Positions 40,236 through 49,891 of a DNA stretch of 64,000 nucleotides are shown piece after piece; position 1 is the first letter of the stretch, and the number at the start of each line of letters is the position of its first letter. The notes under the pieces were generated by a model. That model had not been told where the DNA came from and did no database searches. It worked only from the letters and a program-made list of their open reading frames with translations. This DNA comes from Bacteroidaceae bacterium (GTDB lineage: Bacteria > Bacteroidota > Bacteroidia > Bacteroidales > Bacteroidaceae), in NCBI GenBank assembly GCA_017542145.1, contig JAFXXQ010000023.1, positions 1 to 64,000 on the forward strand, given 5' to 3'. The position numbers were made by a program, and so were the translations under genes.

Positions 40236-43200
40236 ATGGGATTTAACGATGTAATCAGCAAATTATTTGGAAATAAGAGTACGCGTGACATGCGCGAGAT
40301 ACAGCCTTGGGTAGAGAAAGTCAAGGCGGCCTATGCCGAGGTGGAGCAGCTCTCGAACGACGACCTCCGCGCCCGCACGATGGTGCTGAAGGCCCGCATC
40401 CTGGCTTCAGCCGAGGAGGACAGGGCTAAGATTGCCGATCTGAAGGCGAAGGTGGAATCCACGGAACTGGAAGACCGCGAGGCGCTGTTCAACCAGATTG
40501 ACAAATTGGAGAAGGACGTCCTTGAAATCTACGAGAAGGCGATGGACGAGGCCCTGCCCGAGGCGTTTGCCATCGTCAAGGAGACCGCCCGACGCTTTGC
40601 CGAGAACGAGGAAGTCGTCGTCACGGCTACGGACTTCGACCGCGACCTCTCCATCACCAAGGATTTCGTTCGCATTGAGGGCGACAAGGCTATCTACACG
40701 AACCATTGGCAGGCAGGCGGCAACGAGACGGTGTGGAACATGATTCACTACGACGTGCAGCTCTTCGGCGGTGTCGTCCTACACAAAGGAAAGATTGCCG
40801 AGATGGCAACGGGTGAGGGTAAGACCCTCGTGGCTACGCTTCCCGTATTCCTCAACGCCCTCACGGGCAACGGCGTCCACGTGGTAACCGTCAACGACTA
40901 CCTGGCCAAGCGTGACTCGGAGTGGATGGGCCCGCTTTATATGTTCCACGGCCTGAGCGTCGATTGTATTGACAAGCACCAGCCCAACAGCGAGGCGCGT
41001 CGCAAGGCGTATATGGCAGACATAACCTTCGGTACGAACAACGAGTTCGGCTTCGACTACCTGCGTGACAACATGGCCTCCAGCCCCGAGGACCTCGTCC
41101 AGCGCTCACACAATTTCGCCATCGTCGATGAGGTGGACTCCGTGCTTATCGACGATGCCCGTACGCCCCTTATCATCAGCGGTCCTGTGCCTAAGAGCGA
41201 GGACCAGCTGTTCGAAGAGCTCCGTCCCTATGTGGAACGTCTGGTGGAGGCACAGAAGCGTCTTGCCACCCAGCTGCTGGCTGAGGCCAAGAAACTCATC
41301 CCCTCCGAGAAGCCCGAGGAGGTGGAGGCGGGCTTCCTTTCGCTCTTCCGCGCCTTCAAGGCCCTGCCGAAGAACAAGGCCCTAATCAAATACCTCTCTG
41401 AGCCCGGCATCAAGACCGGCCTGCTGAAGACCGAGGCCATCTACATGGAGCAGAACAACCGCCGCATGCCCGAGGCTACCGACCCACTCTATTTCGTTAT
41501 TGACGAGAAACTCAACTCCGTCGACATGACCGACAAGGGCACCGACCTCATCACGGGCAACATGTCCGACAGCACCTTCTTCGTCCTACCTGACATCGCC
41601 GCCCAGCTCTCTGAACTGGAGGGTGAGCACCTGCCCGACGAGGAGCGCCTGCAGAAGAAGGACGAGTTGCTCACCAACTATGCCATCAAGAGTGAGCGCA
41701 TCCATACTATCAACCAGCTGCTCAAGGCCTACACGATGTTCGAGAAGGATGTCGAGTACATTGTTGATGAGGAGGGCCACGTGAAGATTGTCGATGAGCA
41801 GACGGGCCGCATCATGGAGGGCCGCCGCTATTCCGACGGTCTGCATCAGGCCATCGAAGCCAAAGAGCGTGTGAAGGTTGAGGCTGCCACGCAGACCTTC
41901 GCTACCATCACCCTGCAGAACTACTTCCGTATGTATCACAAGCTGGCTGGTATGACCGGTACGGCTGAGACGGAAGCCGGCGAGTTTTGGGATATCTACA
42001 AACTGGATGTGGTTGTCATTCCCACGAACAAGCCCGTCATCCGCAACGATATGAACGACCGCGTCTATAAAACCAAGCGTGAGAAGTACAAGGCCGTCAT
42101 CGAGGAGATTGAACTGATGCGTAACGAGGGACGCCCCGTGCTGGTGGGTACTACGAGCGTCGAAATAAGCGAGATGTTGAGCCGTATGCTCGACATGCGT
42201 AAGATTCCTCACAACGTTTTGAACGCCAAACTCCACCAGAAGGAAGCCGAGATTGTCGCCCATGCCGGTGAACGTGGCACGGTCACCATCGCCACCAACA
42301 TGGCCGGTCGTGGTACGGACATCAAGCTGACGCCCGAGGTGCGCGAAGCAGGCGGTCTGGCCATCATCGGCACGGAGCGTCACGAGAGCCGCCGTGTGGA
42401 CCGTCAGCTACGCGGACGTTCTGGACGTCAAGGCGACCCAGGCTCGAGCGTCTTCTACGTCTCGCTTGAGGATAACCTGATGCGCCTCTTCGCCAGCGAC
42501 CGCATCGCCGCTGTCATGGACCGCATGGGGTTCAAGGAGGGCGAGATGCTGGAACACAAGATGATAAGCAAGTCTATCGAGAATGCTCAGAAGAAGGTGG
42601 AGGAGAACAACTTCGGCATCCGTAAGCGCCTGCTTGAGTATGACGACGTGATGAACAAGCAACGCTCGGTCGTCTATACCAAGCGCCGTCACGCCCTCAT
42701 CGGCGAGCGCCTCGGCATGGACATTAGCAACATGATATGGGACCGATGCGTGGAGGCTATCGAGAACAACGACTACGAGGGAATCAAGGAGCAACTCTTC
42801 CGTGTCCTCGCCATGGAGACGCCCTTTACCGAGCAGGAGTTCCGCGAGGTTCCCGCCCAGGAACTGGCCGAGAAGACCTTCGCCCTGGCCATGGAGAACT
42901 TCAAGCGCAAGACCGACACTCTGGCAGGCATCGCCAACCCCGTCATCCAGCGTGTCTATGAGGAGCAGGGAAACCGCTACGAGAACATCCTCATACCCAT
43001 CACCGACGGCAAGCGCCTCTACCAGATTCCCGTCAATTTGAAGGCTGCTGCCGAGAGCGAAGGCAAGGAAGTGGTAAAGTCGTTCGAAAAAGCCATCATG
43101 CTACATGTCATCGATGAGGCTTGGAAAGAAAACCTCCGCGAGCTCGACGAACTGAAGCATTCGGTACAGAACGCCTCGTACGAACAGAAGGACCCGCTGC

Positions 43201-43547
43201 TCATCTTCAAACTGGAATCTGTAAACTTGTTCGATGCGATGGTCAATAAAATCAACAACCAGACCGTCAGCATCCTCATGCGCGGCCAGATACCTATCCG
43301 CGAGCCGGAGCAAGTGCGCGAGGCTCCTCCCCAGACGCGTGCCCAGCGCCGTCAGCAGTACCACGAGAACAAGGGCGCCGCTGCCGAGTCGCTTACCGAC
43401 CGCAACCAGCAGAACGCCGCCCGTCAGGACACCCGCGAGCAGCCTGTCCGCCAGCCCATCCGCAGGGAGGTAACTGTGGGGCGCAACGACCCCTGCCCCT
43501 GCGGATCCGGCAAGAAGTATAAAAACTGCCACGGACGGTTTGCGTAA
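40236..43547 (+). CDS. secA: Preprotein translocase ATPase SecA
   Basis: 1103 residues, long as usual for Bacteroidota Sec[21 protein letters not shown] (~185-204) holds Walker [24 protein letters not shown] (~293) the DEAD-type Walker B, and [20 protein letters not shown] [17 protein letters not shown] and GRGTDIKL the second helicase domain. A C-terminal zinc site [14 protein letters not shown] (~1085-1098) binds SecB or ribosome partners in other species. It drives export through SecYEG. An insertion near residues 355-420 within the first nucleotide-binding/cross-linking region accounts for part of the extra length. Confidence 0.98.
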   Translation: MGFNDVISKLFGNKSTRDMREIQPWVEKVKAAYAEVEQLSNDDLRARTMVLKARILASAEEDRAKIADLKAKVESTELEDREALFNQIDKLEKDVLEIYEKAMDEALPEAFAIVKETARRFAENEEVVVTATDFDRDLSITKDFVRIEGDKAIYTNHWQAGGNETVWNMIHYDVQLFGGVVLHKGKIAEMATGEGKTLVATLPVFLNALTGNGVHVVTVNDYLAKRDSEWMGPLYMFHGLSVDCIDKHQPNSEARRKAYMADITFGTNNEFGFDYLRDNMASSPEDLVQRSHNFAIVDEVDSVLIDDARTPLIISGPVPKSEDQLFEELRPYVERLVEAQKRLATQLLAEAKKLIPSEKPEEVEAGFLSLFRAFKALPKNKALIKYLSEPGIKTGLLKTEAIYMEQNNRRMPEATDPLYFVIDEKLNSVDMTDKGTDLITGNMSDSTFFVLPDIAAQLSELEGEHLPDEERLQKKDELLTNYAIKSERIHTINQLLKAYTMFEKDVEYIVDEEGHVKIVDEQTGRIMEGRRYSDGLHQAIEAKERVKVEAATQTFATITLQNYFRMYHKLAGMTGTAETEAGEFWDIYKLDVVVIPTNKPVIRNDMNDRVYKTKREKYKAVIEEIELMRNEGRPVLVGTTSVEISEMLSRMLDMRKIPHNVLNAKLHQKEAEIVAHAGERGTVTIATNMAGRGTDIKLTPEVREAGGLAIIGTERHESRRVDRQLRGRSGRQGDPGSSVFYVSLEDNLMRLFASDRIAAVMDRMGFKEGEMLEHKMISKSIENAQKKVEENNFGIRKRLLEYDDVMNKQRSVVYTKRRHALIGERLGMDISNMIWDRCVEAIENNDYEGIKEQLFRVLAMETPFTEQEFREVPAQELAEKTFALAMENFKRKTDTLAGIANPVIQRVYEEQGNRYENILIPITDGKRLYQIPVNLKAAAESEGKEVVKSFEKAIMLHVIDEAWKENLRELDELKHSVQNASYEQKDPLLIFKLESVNLFDAMVNKINNQTVSILMRGQIPIREPEQVREAPPQTRAQRRQQYHENKGAAAESLTDRNQQNAARQDTREQPVRQPIRREVTVGRNDPCPCGSGKKYKNCHGRFA

Positions 43548-43561
43548 AAAGATCTAAAAAT

Positions 43562-43656
43562 GAGGAATGAAAAATAAAGGTTTTTGTATGCAGCATTTCG
43601 ACGGCCTGTCTCGCATACGACGTGCCGTTTGCAAGCCTATCTATTTTTCATTCCTC
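43562..43656. repeat. AATGAAGAATGAAAAAT-type element, encodes the next signal peptide
   Basis: Perfect 15-bp terminal inverted repeats GAGGAATGAAAAATA (43562-43576) and TATTTTTCATTCCTC (43642-43656) flank a core with GCATTTCGACGGCCTGTC. The ATG of the following lipoprotein is in the left arm, and its hydrophobic signal IYFSFLFFLFSLLVSC is read from the right arm and the T-rich sequence after it. Confidence 0.75.
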
Positions 43657-44658
43657 TTTTTTCTTTTTTCATTATTAGTCTCCTGCGTCAGCGTCAAGTA
43701 CGTCGCTATTGAGCAGTTCGTCCCAGCGCCCTTTCCGCTGCCCGAGGGGATGAGCATAGCTGTACTCAACAACCTCAGCCCTCACAACGTCTCCCTCATC
43801 GACAGCGACGTCTACGCCTATTCCTTCGACGGCGACTCGCTTATGGAGCATGTGGCGCAGGCTTTTGCCGATGCCGAACTGTTCAGCGAGGTCGTTGTGC
43901 TCGACTCGTGCATTTATCCTCAGGGCGACACCATCTTCCATCTGCTGACGGAGCCGGAAGTGCGTCACCTCTGCGACATTCTGGCGGTGGATATGCTCTA
44001 CGTCTGTGACTATGGCTGCGTCACCTCGTGGGGACCTGAAGCCATCGACGGCGAACGCAAGACTTATCTGGCCTCGCACCTCTATGTCCCCGACGGGAAA
44101 GAGTCTTTCAAGGGGATAGAACTTCCTCATCCGTTCATCTTTGACCAGATTCTGCGTCGCGGCACCTACCGTACCCGTTACGAACTCAATCGTTGGAAAG
44201 AGCGTTCCTATCCCATCGTGAGCCAGATGGCTGTCGAGTGTTTCGCCCCTCATTGGGAGTCGCGCGACCGCCTGTTCTATCATGGTACCAGCCGCAACCT
44301 GCGCGAGGCCACGGTCTGTGTCCGCGACGGCAACTGGGACGGCGCCTATCGCTGCTGGCAGCAACAGGCGCAGAAACGCAGCCCCCGCCAGCGCCTCATC
44401 TCCCTTTACAACCAGGCACTCTATCACGAGATGAACGACAGCGTCGACCTCGCCCTCAGCACACTCGACCAGGCTGATACCTACGCTACGGACACCACGG
44501 CCGTTGACACCCTTGCCCTGCGCGAATGGTTTCAGACCGACTTCACCATTGGCAATTTCCCCTACACGGATCATCAACGTATTGTCAACTACCGCACCCT
44601 CCTCCGTGAACGCAAGGAAGAACTTCAAAAACTCGATTCTATAATCCCTAATCCCTGA
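43567..44658 (+). CDS. Bacteroidota lipoprotein of unknown function (DUF6340-like)
   Basis: 363 residues from 43567; ATG 43588 is an alternative. The signal ends in LLVSC, a lipobox. The mature protein starts VSVKYVAIEQFVPAPFPLPEGMSIAVLNN, a pattern seen in Bacteroidales putative lipoproteins (I recall it as DUF6340, not verified). A C-terminal TPR-like helical part (~245-330; WDGAYRCWQQQAQ, SLYNQALYHEMNDSVDLALSTLDQA) follows. Function unknown. 20 nt after secA, with a repeat element between them. Confidence 0.78.
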   Translation: MKNKGFCMQHFDGLSRIRRAVCKPIYFSFLFFLFSLLVSCVSVKYVAIEQFVPAPFPLPEGMSIAVLNNLSPHNVSLIDSDVYAYSFDGDSLMEHVAQAFADAELFSEVVVLDSCIYPQGDTIFHLLTEPEVRHLCDILAVDMLYVCDYGCVTSWGPEAIDGERKTYLASHLYVPDGKESFKGIELPHPFIFDQILRRGTYRTRYELNRWKERSYPIVSQMAVECFAPHWESRDRLFYHGTSRNLREATVCVRDGNWDGAYRCWQQQAQKRSPRQRLISLYNQALYHEMNDSVDLALSTLDQADTYATDTTAVDTLALREWFQTDFTIGNFPYTDHQRIVNYRTLLRERKEELQKLDSIIPNP

Positions 44659-44695
44659 TACCTTATTCCTTAATTCCTAATTATTCCATTCTCCC

Positions 44696-45139
44696 ATGCT
44701 CTCCCTTGCTGACATCCTTCAGACCATTATCCGCACCTACACCCGTACGGACGAAGACGTAGTACTAACCGACATCCACTTCCAGCCTGTGAGCGACACG
44801 GGCGAACTGTTTGTCTTTGACGATGAGGACCAGCCTATTGCCCACACGGTGGTAGAGTCGTGGGCGGACTTGGCTGACGATGCCTTCCTCCCTACCGTTC
44901 GTGCCGACCTTGAGCAGGCCATTGCTTCAGCCAACGCCGACGGCGCCTTGGAGCGTCTCTCCATCTTCCGCCCCTACAGCCTTGTCCTCGTCGATGACGA
45001 GCGCGAAACCATCTGCGACCTCCTTCTCGTCGACGACGACACCATCATCCTCACCGACCAACTACTCTCTGACCTCGACTCCGACCTCAACGCCTTCCTC
45101 GACAACCTGTTGGACGATACTTCGGCTGATAGTTTCTAA
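44696..45139 (+). CDS. Acidic protein of unknown function
   Basis: 147 residues, strongly acidic (runs such as DDEDQ, DDDT, DSDLNAFLDNLLDD) with no cysteine-rich or membrane segment and no signal peptide. I do not recognise a family. It follows the lipoprotein gene by 37 nt, so cotranscription is likely. The codon use resembles that of the neighbours, which supports a real gene. Confidence 0.65.
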   Translation: MLSLADILQTIIRTYTRTDEDVVLTDIHFQPVSDTGELFVFDDEDQPIAHTVVESWADLADDAFLPTVRADLEQAIASANADGALERLSIFRPYSLVLVDDERETICDLLLVDDDTIILTDQLLSDLDSDLNAFLDNLLDDTSADSF

Positions 45140-45143
45140 AAAA

Positions 45144-45243
45144 CATCTACACAATCTACACGAACCACGTATGTGGTTCATATATAGGTATTTAATTCGT
45201 GCAGATGATTGAATTTATCTACACTATCTACACAATCTACACG
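45144..45243 (-). repeat. Repeat block B, copy 2 (TGTAGAT units)
   Basis: CATCTACACAATCTACACG (45144-45162) and ATCTACACTATCTACACAATCTACACG (45217-45243) flank a hairpin GAACCAC-GTAT-GTGGTTC (45162-45179) and an AT-rich spacer. Units of GTGTAG on the minus strand are spaced by 9 nt. It lies on the same side of block A, in the same relative orientation, as in the copy at 9395-9668. Confidence 0.75.
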
Positions 45244-45302
45244 CATTCTCCCCAATTCTTAAAAAGAGTGGCATATTATTTATGCATGAATTCATTTTAT
45301 AG

Positions 45303-45380
45303 AGCCGTTTTGCTGGCGTTTGACGTGGTCTATAAACAGCGCCCGTGTTTATATAAACAGGGTCCCTGTCTATAAATAGT
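45303..45380 (-). repeat. Repeat block A, copy 2
   Basis: On the minus strand TATTTATAGACAGGGACCC, TGTTTATATAAACACGGGC, GC, TGTTTATAGACCACGTC, AAACGCCAGCAAAA. Unit spacing 19 and 21 nt as in 9279-9357, and the final AAACGC(C/T)(A/G)GCAAAA is shared. The gap 45140-45485 holds only these repeats and flanking AT-rich DNA. Confidence 0.8.
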
Positions 45381-45485
45381 TGCTTGCTCTGAGAAATTAT
45401 TTGCCTGTGCTGGGTAAAAAAGAGAAAACATTCATTTTACAATACATTTGCCATTTTTTAGAAAATTGTTTTGTGCATTGAACAT

Positions 45486-45516
45486 TTGTAGATTCGAGAA
45501 AATAATTGTACTTTTG
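45486..45516 (+). promoter_or_regulatory. Promoter of the GH31 gene
   Basis: TTG (45486-45488), 20-nt spacer, TACTTTTG (45509-45516), 37 nt before the start codon. Confidence 0.75.
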
Positions 45517-45553
45517 CAGACGTAATCATAAATCCCATAAAACAATTACTATT

Positions 45554-47833
45554 ATGACTAATAAACTGCTGTTTTTTTTTCTTACGCTGTGGCTGATAGG
45601 ATGCGCGGGCGATGGCGCTCGTGAACAGGCGGCGAGCGAGGCTGGGCAGGGTGAGAGTATCTCATTGGGTGAAGGGACGTTGCAGCTGCTGCCGCTTGCG
45701 GAGGGGGCTGTACGCGTGCGCTACACGGTGGGTAATATCGAGCCATTGGAGGAGCTGATTTATACGGAGCACGTGGCGCGCCCGAAATATAAAGTTGAAC
45801 GGAGCGAAACGGAGACTAGGCTTACGACGCGAAAGATGCAAGTAAAGCTGGATCATGCGACGGGGCAGTTGACGTTCTCCGATGCAAAGGGACGTGTGCT
45901 GCTACAGGAATCGCCTGCCGGAAGGAGGGCGAGAACTACGCAGGTGAAGGGCATGAAGGTGCTCGATGTGGAGCAGCACTTCATCTCGCCTGACGACGAA
46001 TGCCTGTTCGGCACAGGGCAGTTCCAAGACGGCTACCTGAACATCCGCGGGCTGAGCCGACGTCTGACGCAGGTGAACACGCAGATTTCTATACCGTTCA
46101 TCCTCTCCAGCAAGGGCTATGGCCTGCTGTGGAACAATTATGGTCTGACGGAACTGAATCCCAAGGAGGAAACGCTTGTGCTCATGCCGTCGGACGAGAC
46201 GGGAGAGGCCTACGAAGTGACGGCAACGAGCACCACAGGTGGCATCCGCGAACAGCGCATCGCCGACACGTTCAGCGGGCGGATGGAGGTGGCGGAGGCA
46301 GGCGACTATGCCCTGCTGCTTGACGTCGGACGCCGCATGAGCCGGCGTCAATACCTTGCGATTGACGGGAAGGTGCTCACGAACCAGAACAACACGTGGC
46401 TGCCCCCTACGACATCGCTCATCGTGCCGCTGGAAGCGGGTACGCATACGGTAGTGGTGAAGGGCGTGCGGGGCGACAATCCTGTCATCAGCTGGGGCAG
46501 GGTAGAGGCGCAGACGGTACTCCACTCGCCTGTGGCGCAGGCACTCGACTATACCGTCTTCGCCGGCACGCCCGACGAGGTCGTTGCCACCTATCGTAAG
46601 CTCACGGGTCCTGCGCCACTTATGCCCGACTGGATGTTGGGTTATGTGCATTGTCGTGAGCGCTACCACTCGCAGCAGGAGCTGCTGGAGAACGCCCGCA
46701 TGTTCCGCGAAAAGGACATCCCTGCCAGCGTCATCGTGCAGGACTGGCAATGGTGGGGACGAACGGGCTGGAATTCCATGCAGTTCGACCCCGAACTTTT
46801 CCCCCAGCCGAAGGAACTGGTGGATGAGTTGCATAAGATGAATTTCCGCATGATGCTCTCTGTGTGGTCGAAAGTCGATCGGAACAGCATGTTGGGGCGC
46901 GAGTTTGACAAGCGTAACTACTATATCCACGGCACGGACTGGATAGATTTTTTCCATCCCGAAGCGGCGCAGTTCTATTGGGCGAACTTCCGCGACAGCC
47001 TCGTACGGCGGTACGGCATCGATTCGTGGTGGTTGGACGCTACGGAGCCGGAGAACGACGACCTCGTCGGACGTCGTGTGGCAGGCGGCACGTTGCCGGG
47101 TGAACTGGTGCGCAACGTCTATCCTGTAAAGGTGGTCAGTACCGTCTATAACGGGCTGTGCGAGGAAATGCCGGGGAAGGTACCCGTCATCCTCACGCGT
47201 AGCGCGTTTGCCGGCATGCAACGCTATAATGCCGTCACGTGGAGCGGCGATGTGGGGAACGACGGCGAAACGCTACGACGTCAGATTGTGGGCGGACTGG
47301 GCTATATGGCCTGTGGAATGCCATGGTGGACCTACGATGCCGGAGGCTTCTTCCGTCCAGGCAACCAATACACAGATGCCGCCTATCAGGAGATGATGCT
47401 CCGCTGGATAGAGTGTAGCGTCTTCCTGCCCATTATGCGCGTGCATGGATACATCAGTAATACCGAGCCGTGGAACTATCCGGTAGAGACGGAGCAGATC
47501 TTCACGGAGTGCATCCGCCAGCGGACGGAGCTGCTGCCATATCTCAGGAAATGTGCCAAGCGCGTAGCCAAGGAGGGCTATACGCTGATGCGCCCGCTGG
47601 TGTTCGACTTTGCCGACGATGTCGAGGCCCTGCGCCAGCAGACGGAGTATATGTTCGGCCCGCGCTATCTCGTCTGCCCCGTCACGGAGGCAGGTGCCAC
47701 GGAATGGCGCGTCTATCTGCCCCACAATCCCCGTGGCTGGGACGACCTCTACACACAAGTCCACTACGACGGAGGCCAGTACATCACCATCCCCCTCACC
47801 CTCGATAAGATACCCGTGTTTGTGAGGAAGTGA
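45554..47833 (+). CDS. GH31 alpha-xylosidase/alpha-glucosidase lipoprotein with PA14 insert
   Basis: The start 45554 gives lipobox LTLWLIGCAG. 759 residues. An N-terminal beta-sandwich is interrupted by a PA14-like insert (~230-340; IADTFSGRMEVAEAGDYALLL, LEAGTHTVVVKG). The barrel begins near 360 (MPDWMLGYVHCRERYHSQ). SWWLDATEPEND (~494, nucleophile Asp) and TWSGDVGNDGETLRRQI (~564, acid/base Asp) are the GH31 sites. PA14-containing GH31 lipoproteins with WWLDATEPE include xyloglucan alpha-xylosidases, so that activity is favoured; alpha-glucosidase remains possible. Confidence 0.92.
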   Translation: MTNKLLFFFLTLWLIGCAGDGAREQAASEAGQGESISLGEGTLQLLPLAEGAVRVRYTVGNIEPLEELIYTEHVARPKYKVERSETETRLTTRKMQVKLDHATGQLTFSDAKGRVLLQESPAGRRARTTQVKGMKVLDVEQHFISPDDECLFGTGQFQDGYLNIRGLSRRLTQVNTQISIPFILSSKGYGLLWNNYGLTELNPKEETLVLMPSDETGEAYEVTATSTTGGIREQRIADTFSGRMEVAEAGDYALLLDVGRRMSRRQYLAIDGKVLTNQNNTWLPPTTSLIVPLEAGTHTVVVKGVRGDNPVISWGRVEAQTVLHSPVAQALDYTVFAGTPDEVVATYRKLTGPAPLMPDWMLGYVHCRERYHSQQELLENARMFREKDIPASVIVQDWQWWGRTGWNSMQFDPELFPQPKELVDELHKMNFRMMLSVWSKVDRNSMLGREFDKRNYYIHGTDWIDFFHPEAAQFYWANFRDSLVRRYGIDSWWLDATEPENDDLVGRRVAGGTLPGELVRNVYPVKVVSTVYNGLCEEMPGKVPVILTRSAFAGMQRYNAVTWSGDVGNDGETLRRQIVGGLGYMACGMPWWTYDAGGFFRPGNQYTDAAYQEMMLRWIECSVFLPIMRVHGYISNTEPWNYPVETEQIFTECIRQRTELLPYLRKCAKRVAKEGYTLMRPLVFDFADDVEALRQQTEYMFGPRYLVCPVTEAGATEWRVYLPHNPRGWDDLYTQVHYDGGQYITIPLTLDKIPVFVRK

Positions 47834-47934
47834 TTCCCCCTTGGTTAGATCCCACGATTGCAAATATATCTTAAATAGCCCTTTCAGAGGGCGGATTTAG
47901 GGGGCGCTTTTTTCGTTATGCGAAAAAATATGCG

Positions 47935-47942
47935 TAATTTTG
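47935..47942 (+). promoter_or_regulatory. -7 box of the pump 2 operon
   Basis: TAATTTTG, 34 nt before the TolC start. It lies between two ATGCG motifs (TTATGCGAAAAAATATGCG), which could be an operator but are too short to claim. Confidence 0.5.
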
Positions 47943-47976
47943 CGCGATTTTTTTCATTCGCATAAAAATAAGTATA

Positions 47977-49302
47977 ATGAAAACTAGAAAAATGACGATG
48001 ACGCTGGTGCTGGCGTTGGCGCTGATGCCTGCTTGGGTTAGCGAGACAAGCGGGCAGGAAACCCTGCGGCTGACGTTGGAGCGGGCCATAGAGATTGCGC
48101 TGGCTGACAACCCCACCATAAAGATTGCTGAGCAGGATATCCAACTGAAGGAGATGGCCAAGCTGGAAACTACCATGGGGCTACTGCCCGAGGCCAGCCT
48201 AGCCGGCTCGTACCAGCGTACCATCGAGAAGCAGACGATGGTGATGAACAACATGCAGTTCAAGGTGGGTGTCAACAACATGTATACCGGCGGCCTCACG
48301 GTGAGTCTGCCCGTGTTTGCGCCTGCGCTCTATAAGAGTATGAATTTGACGCGCACGGACGTGGAACTTGCCATGGAACAGGCACGCGCCTCAAAACAGG
48401 ACCTTGTGTGTCAGGTAACCAAGGCATTTTATCAGCAGATGCTGGCGCAGGACAGCTATGCTGTGCTCCAGAAGAGCTATGCCCAGAGCGAGGAGAATTT
48501 CCGCATCGTTTCTGCCAAATACGACGAAGGTCGTGTGAGCGAATATGACAGAATCAGCGCCGAGGTGCAGATGCGTAACCTGAAACCCTCCGTCATCAGC
48601 GCCCGCAACGCTGTCGATCTGAGCCAACTGCAACTGAAGGTGCTGATGGGCGTGACGGCAGACGTGGATGTCGTCGTGGAAGGCAACCTCAAAGACTACG
48701 AGGAGCAGATGTACGCCTCGATGCTGGGGCTCGACAGCCTGTCGTTGGAACGCAACAGCTCCCTCATGCAGTTGGACCTCAACAGCCGCTTGCTGCGCAA
48801 CACACTCTCCGTTCAGAAGCAGAACTTTATGCCCAACGTCGCCCTGCAGTTCAACTACATGTACACCTGCATGGCAGACAACTTCGACTTCGGAACCTAC
48901 AACTGGAACCCCTACGCCAACGTCTCCCTGAGCGTGAGCGTTCCCCTCTTCAGGTACAGCAATTTCAGCACAGTCAAGAAGACGCGCCTGCAGATGAACC
49001 AACTGCAACTGAACCGCGACTATGCCGAGCGCCAGTTGCGTATGCAGATGAACACCTACTTGAACAACATGACTGCCAGCGCCGAGCAGGTAAGCTCGAA
49101 CAAGGAGGCTATCGCGCAGGCGCAGAAAGGGCGCGACATCGCCCAGACGCTCTACGACGTGGGGCGCGGCACGGTACTTGAGCTCAACAGCGCCGAGGTG
49201 GCGCTCACGCAGAGCGAGCTCACTTATAGCCAATCCGTCTTCGATTGGCTGACAGCCAAAGCCGATCTGGACAAGCTGACGGGAGAAGACTACGTGGAAT
49301 AA
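47977..49302 (+). CDS. TolC-family outer-membrane efflux protein (pump 2)
   Basis: 441 residues with signal peptide ending near MPAWVSETSGQ. Two TolC repeats: LRLTLERAIEIALADNPTIKIAEQDIQ at the N-terminus, a long helix with AKYDEGRVSEYDRISAEVQMRNLKP (~180-205), and a C-terminal IAQTLYDVGRGTVLELNSAEVALTQSE. It is not a lipoprotein, unlike the pump 1 TolC. First gene of the operon; the channel would serve the MFP/RND pair downstream, although a foreign-looking HD gene lies between. Confidence 0.92.
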   Translation: MKTRKMTMTLVLALALMPAWVSETSGQETLRLTLERAIEIALADNPTIKIAEQDIQLKEMAKLETTMGLLPEASLAGSYQRTIEKQTMVMNNMQFKVGVNNMYTGGLTVSLPVFAPALYKSMNLTRTDVELAMEQARASKQDLVCQVTKAFYQQMLAQDSYAVLQKSYAQSEENFRIVSAKYDEGRVSEYDRISAEVQMRNLKPSVISARNAVDLSQLQLKVLMGVTADVDVVVEGNLKDYEEQMYASMLGLDSLSLERNSSLMQLDLNSRLLRNTLSVQKQNFMPNVALQFNYMYTCMADNFDFGTYNWNPYANVSLSVSVPLFRYSNFSTVKKTRLQMNQLQLNRDYAERQLRMQMNTYLNNMTASAEQVSSNKEAIAQAQKGRDIAQTLYDVGRGTVLELNSAEVALTQSELTYSQSVFDWLTAKADLDKLTGEDYVE

Positions 49303-49326
49303 AGGAATGTGAGTGATTAGGGCAAG

Positions 49327-49890
49327 ATGAATGCAAGAGAGTATCTGGAAATATTGCATATTGCAGAGCGACTGAAGGACACACCCCGTCATTGCACCAC
49401 CACAAAGGGGAGGACGGAAAGTGTGGCTGAACATAGCTGGCGTGTTGCGCTTATGGCATTTCTTCTTACACATCAATTTCCTGAGATTGATTGCAATAAG
49501 GTTGTCGGTATGTGCTTGATTCATGATTTGGGAGAGTGCTTCACGGGGGATATCCCCACCTTCCTTAAGACAGAGAAGGACAGGAATGTGGAAGATTCTT
49601 TATTAGGGCAATGGGTATCATCACTACCTGTTGAGATATCAGTAGAACTCAAGGCATTGTATAGTGAGATGGATGCCCAACAGACGAAAGAGGCAAAACT
49701 CTATAAATCACTTGACAAACTGGAGGCCTTGATACAGCATAATGAATCGCCCTTGAATACTTGGTCAGAAAACGAATATGAACTGAATAAAACATACGCA
49801 TTCGACACGGTGTCCTTTTCAGAATGGCTGAGTGGGCTAAGAAAAGAGATTCTTAAAGATACACTTGAAAAAATTGAAAACGAAAAATAA
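49327..49890 (+). CDS. HD-domain hydrolase (YfbR/5'-nucleotidase-like)
   Basis: 187 residues. Metal ligands of the HD superfamily are visible: VAEHSWRVALMAF (His), CLIHDLGECFTGDIPTF (His-Asp), and a later Asp in LYKSLDKLEAL. This pattern is shared with YfbR-type deoxynucleotide 5'-phosphatases. The gene is about 42% GC by hand count against about 62% in the MFP gene that follows 1 nt later. It separates tolC from mfp in an otherwise standard pump operon, so it looks like an insertion from another source. No role in efflux is known. Confidence 0.88.
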   Translation: MNAREYLEILHIAERLKDTPRHCTTTKGRTESVAEHSWRVALMAFLLTHQFPEIDCNKVVGMCLIHDLGECFTGDIPTFLKTEKDRNVEDSLLGQWVSSLPVEISVELKALYSEMDAQQTKEAKLYKSLDKLEALIQHNESPLNTWSENEYELNKTYAFDTVSFSEWLSGLRKEILKDTLEKIENEK

Positions 49891-49891
49891 T

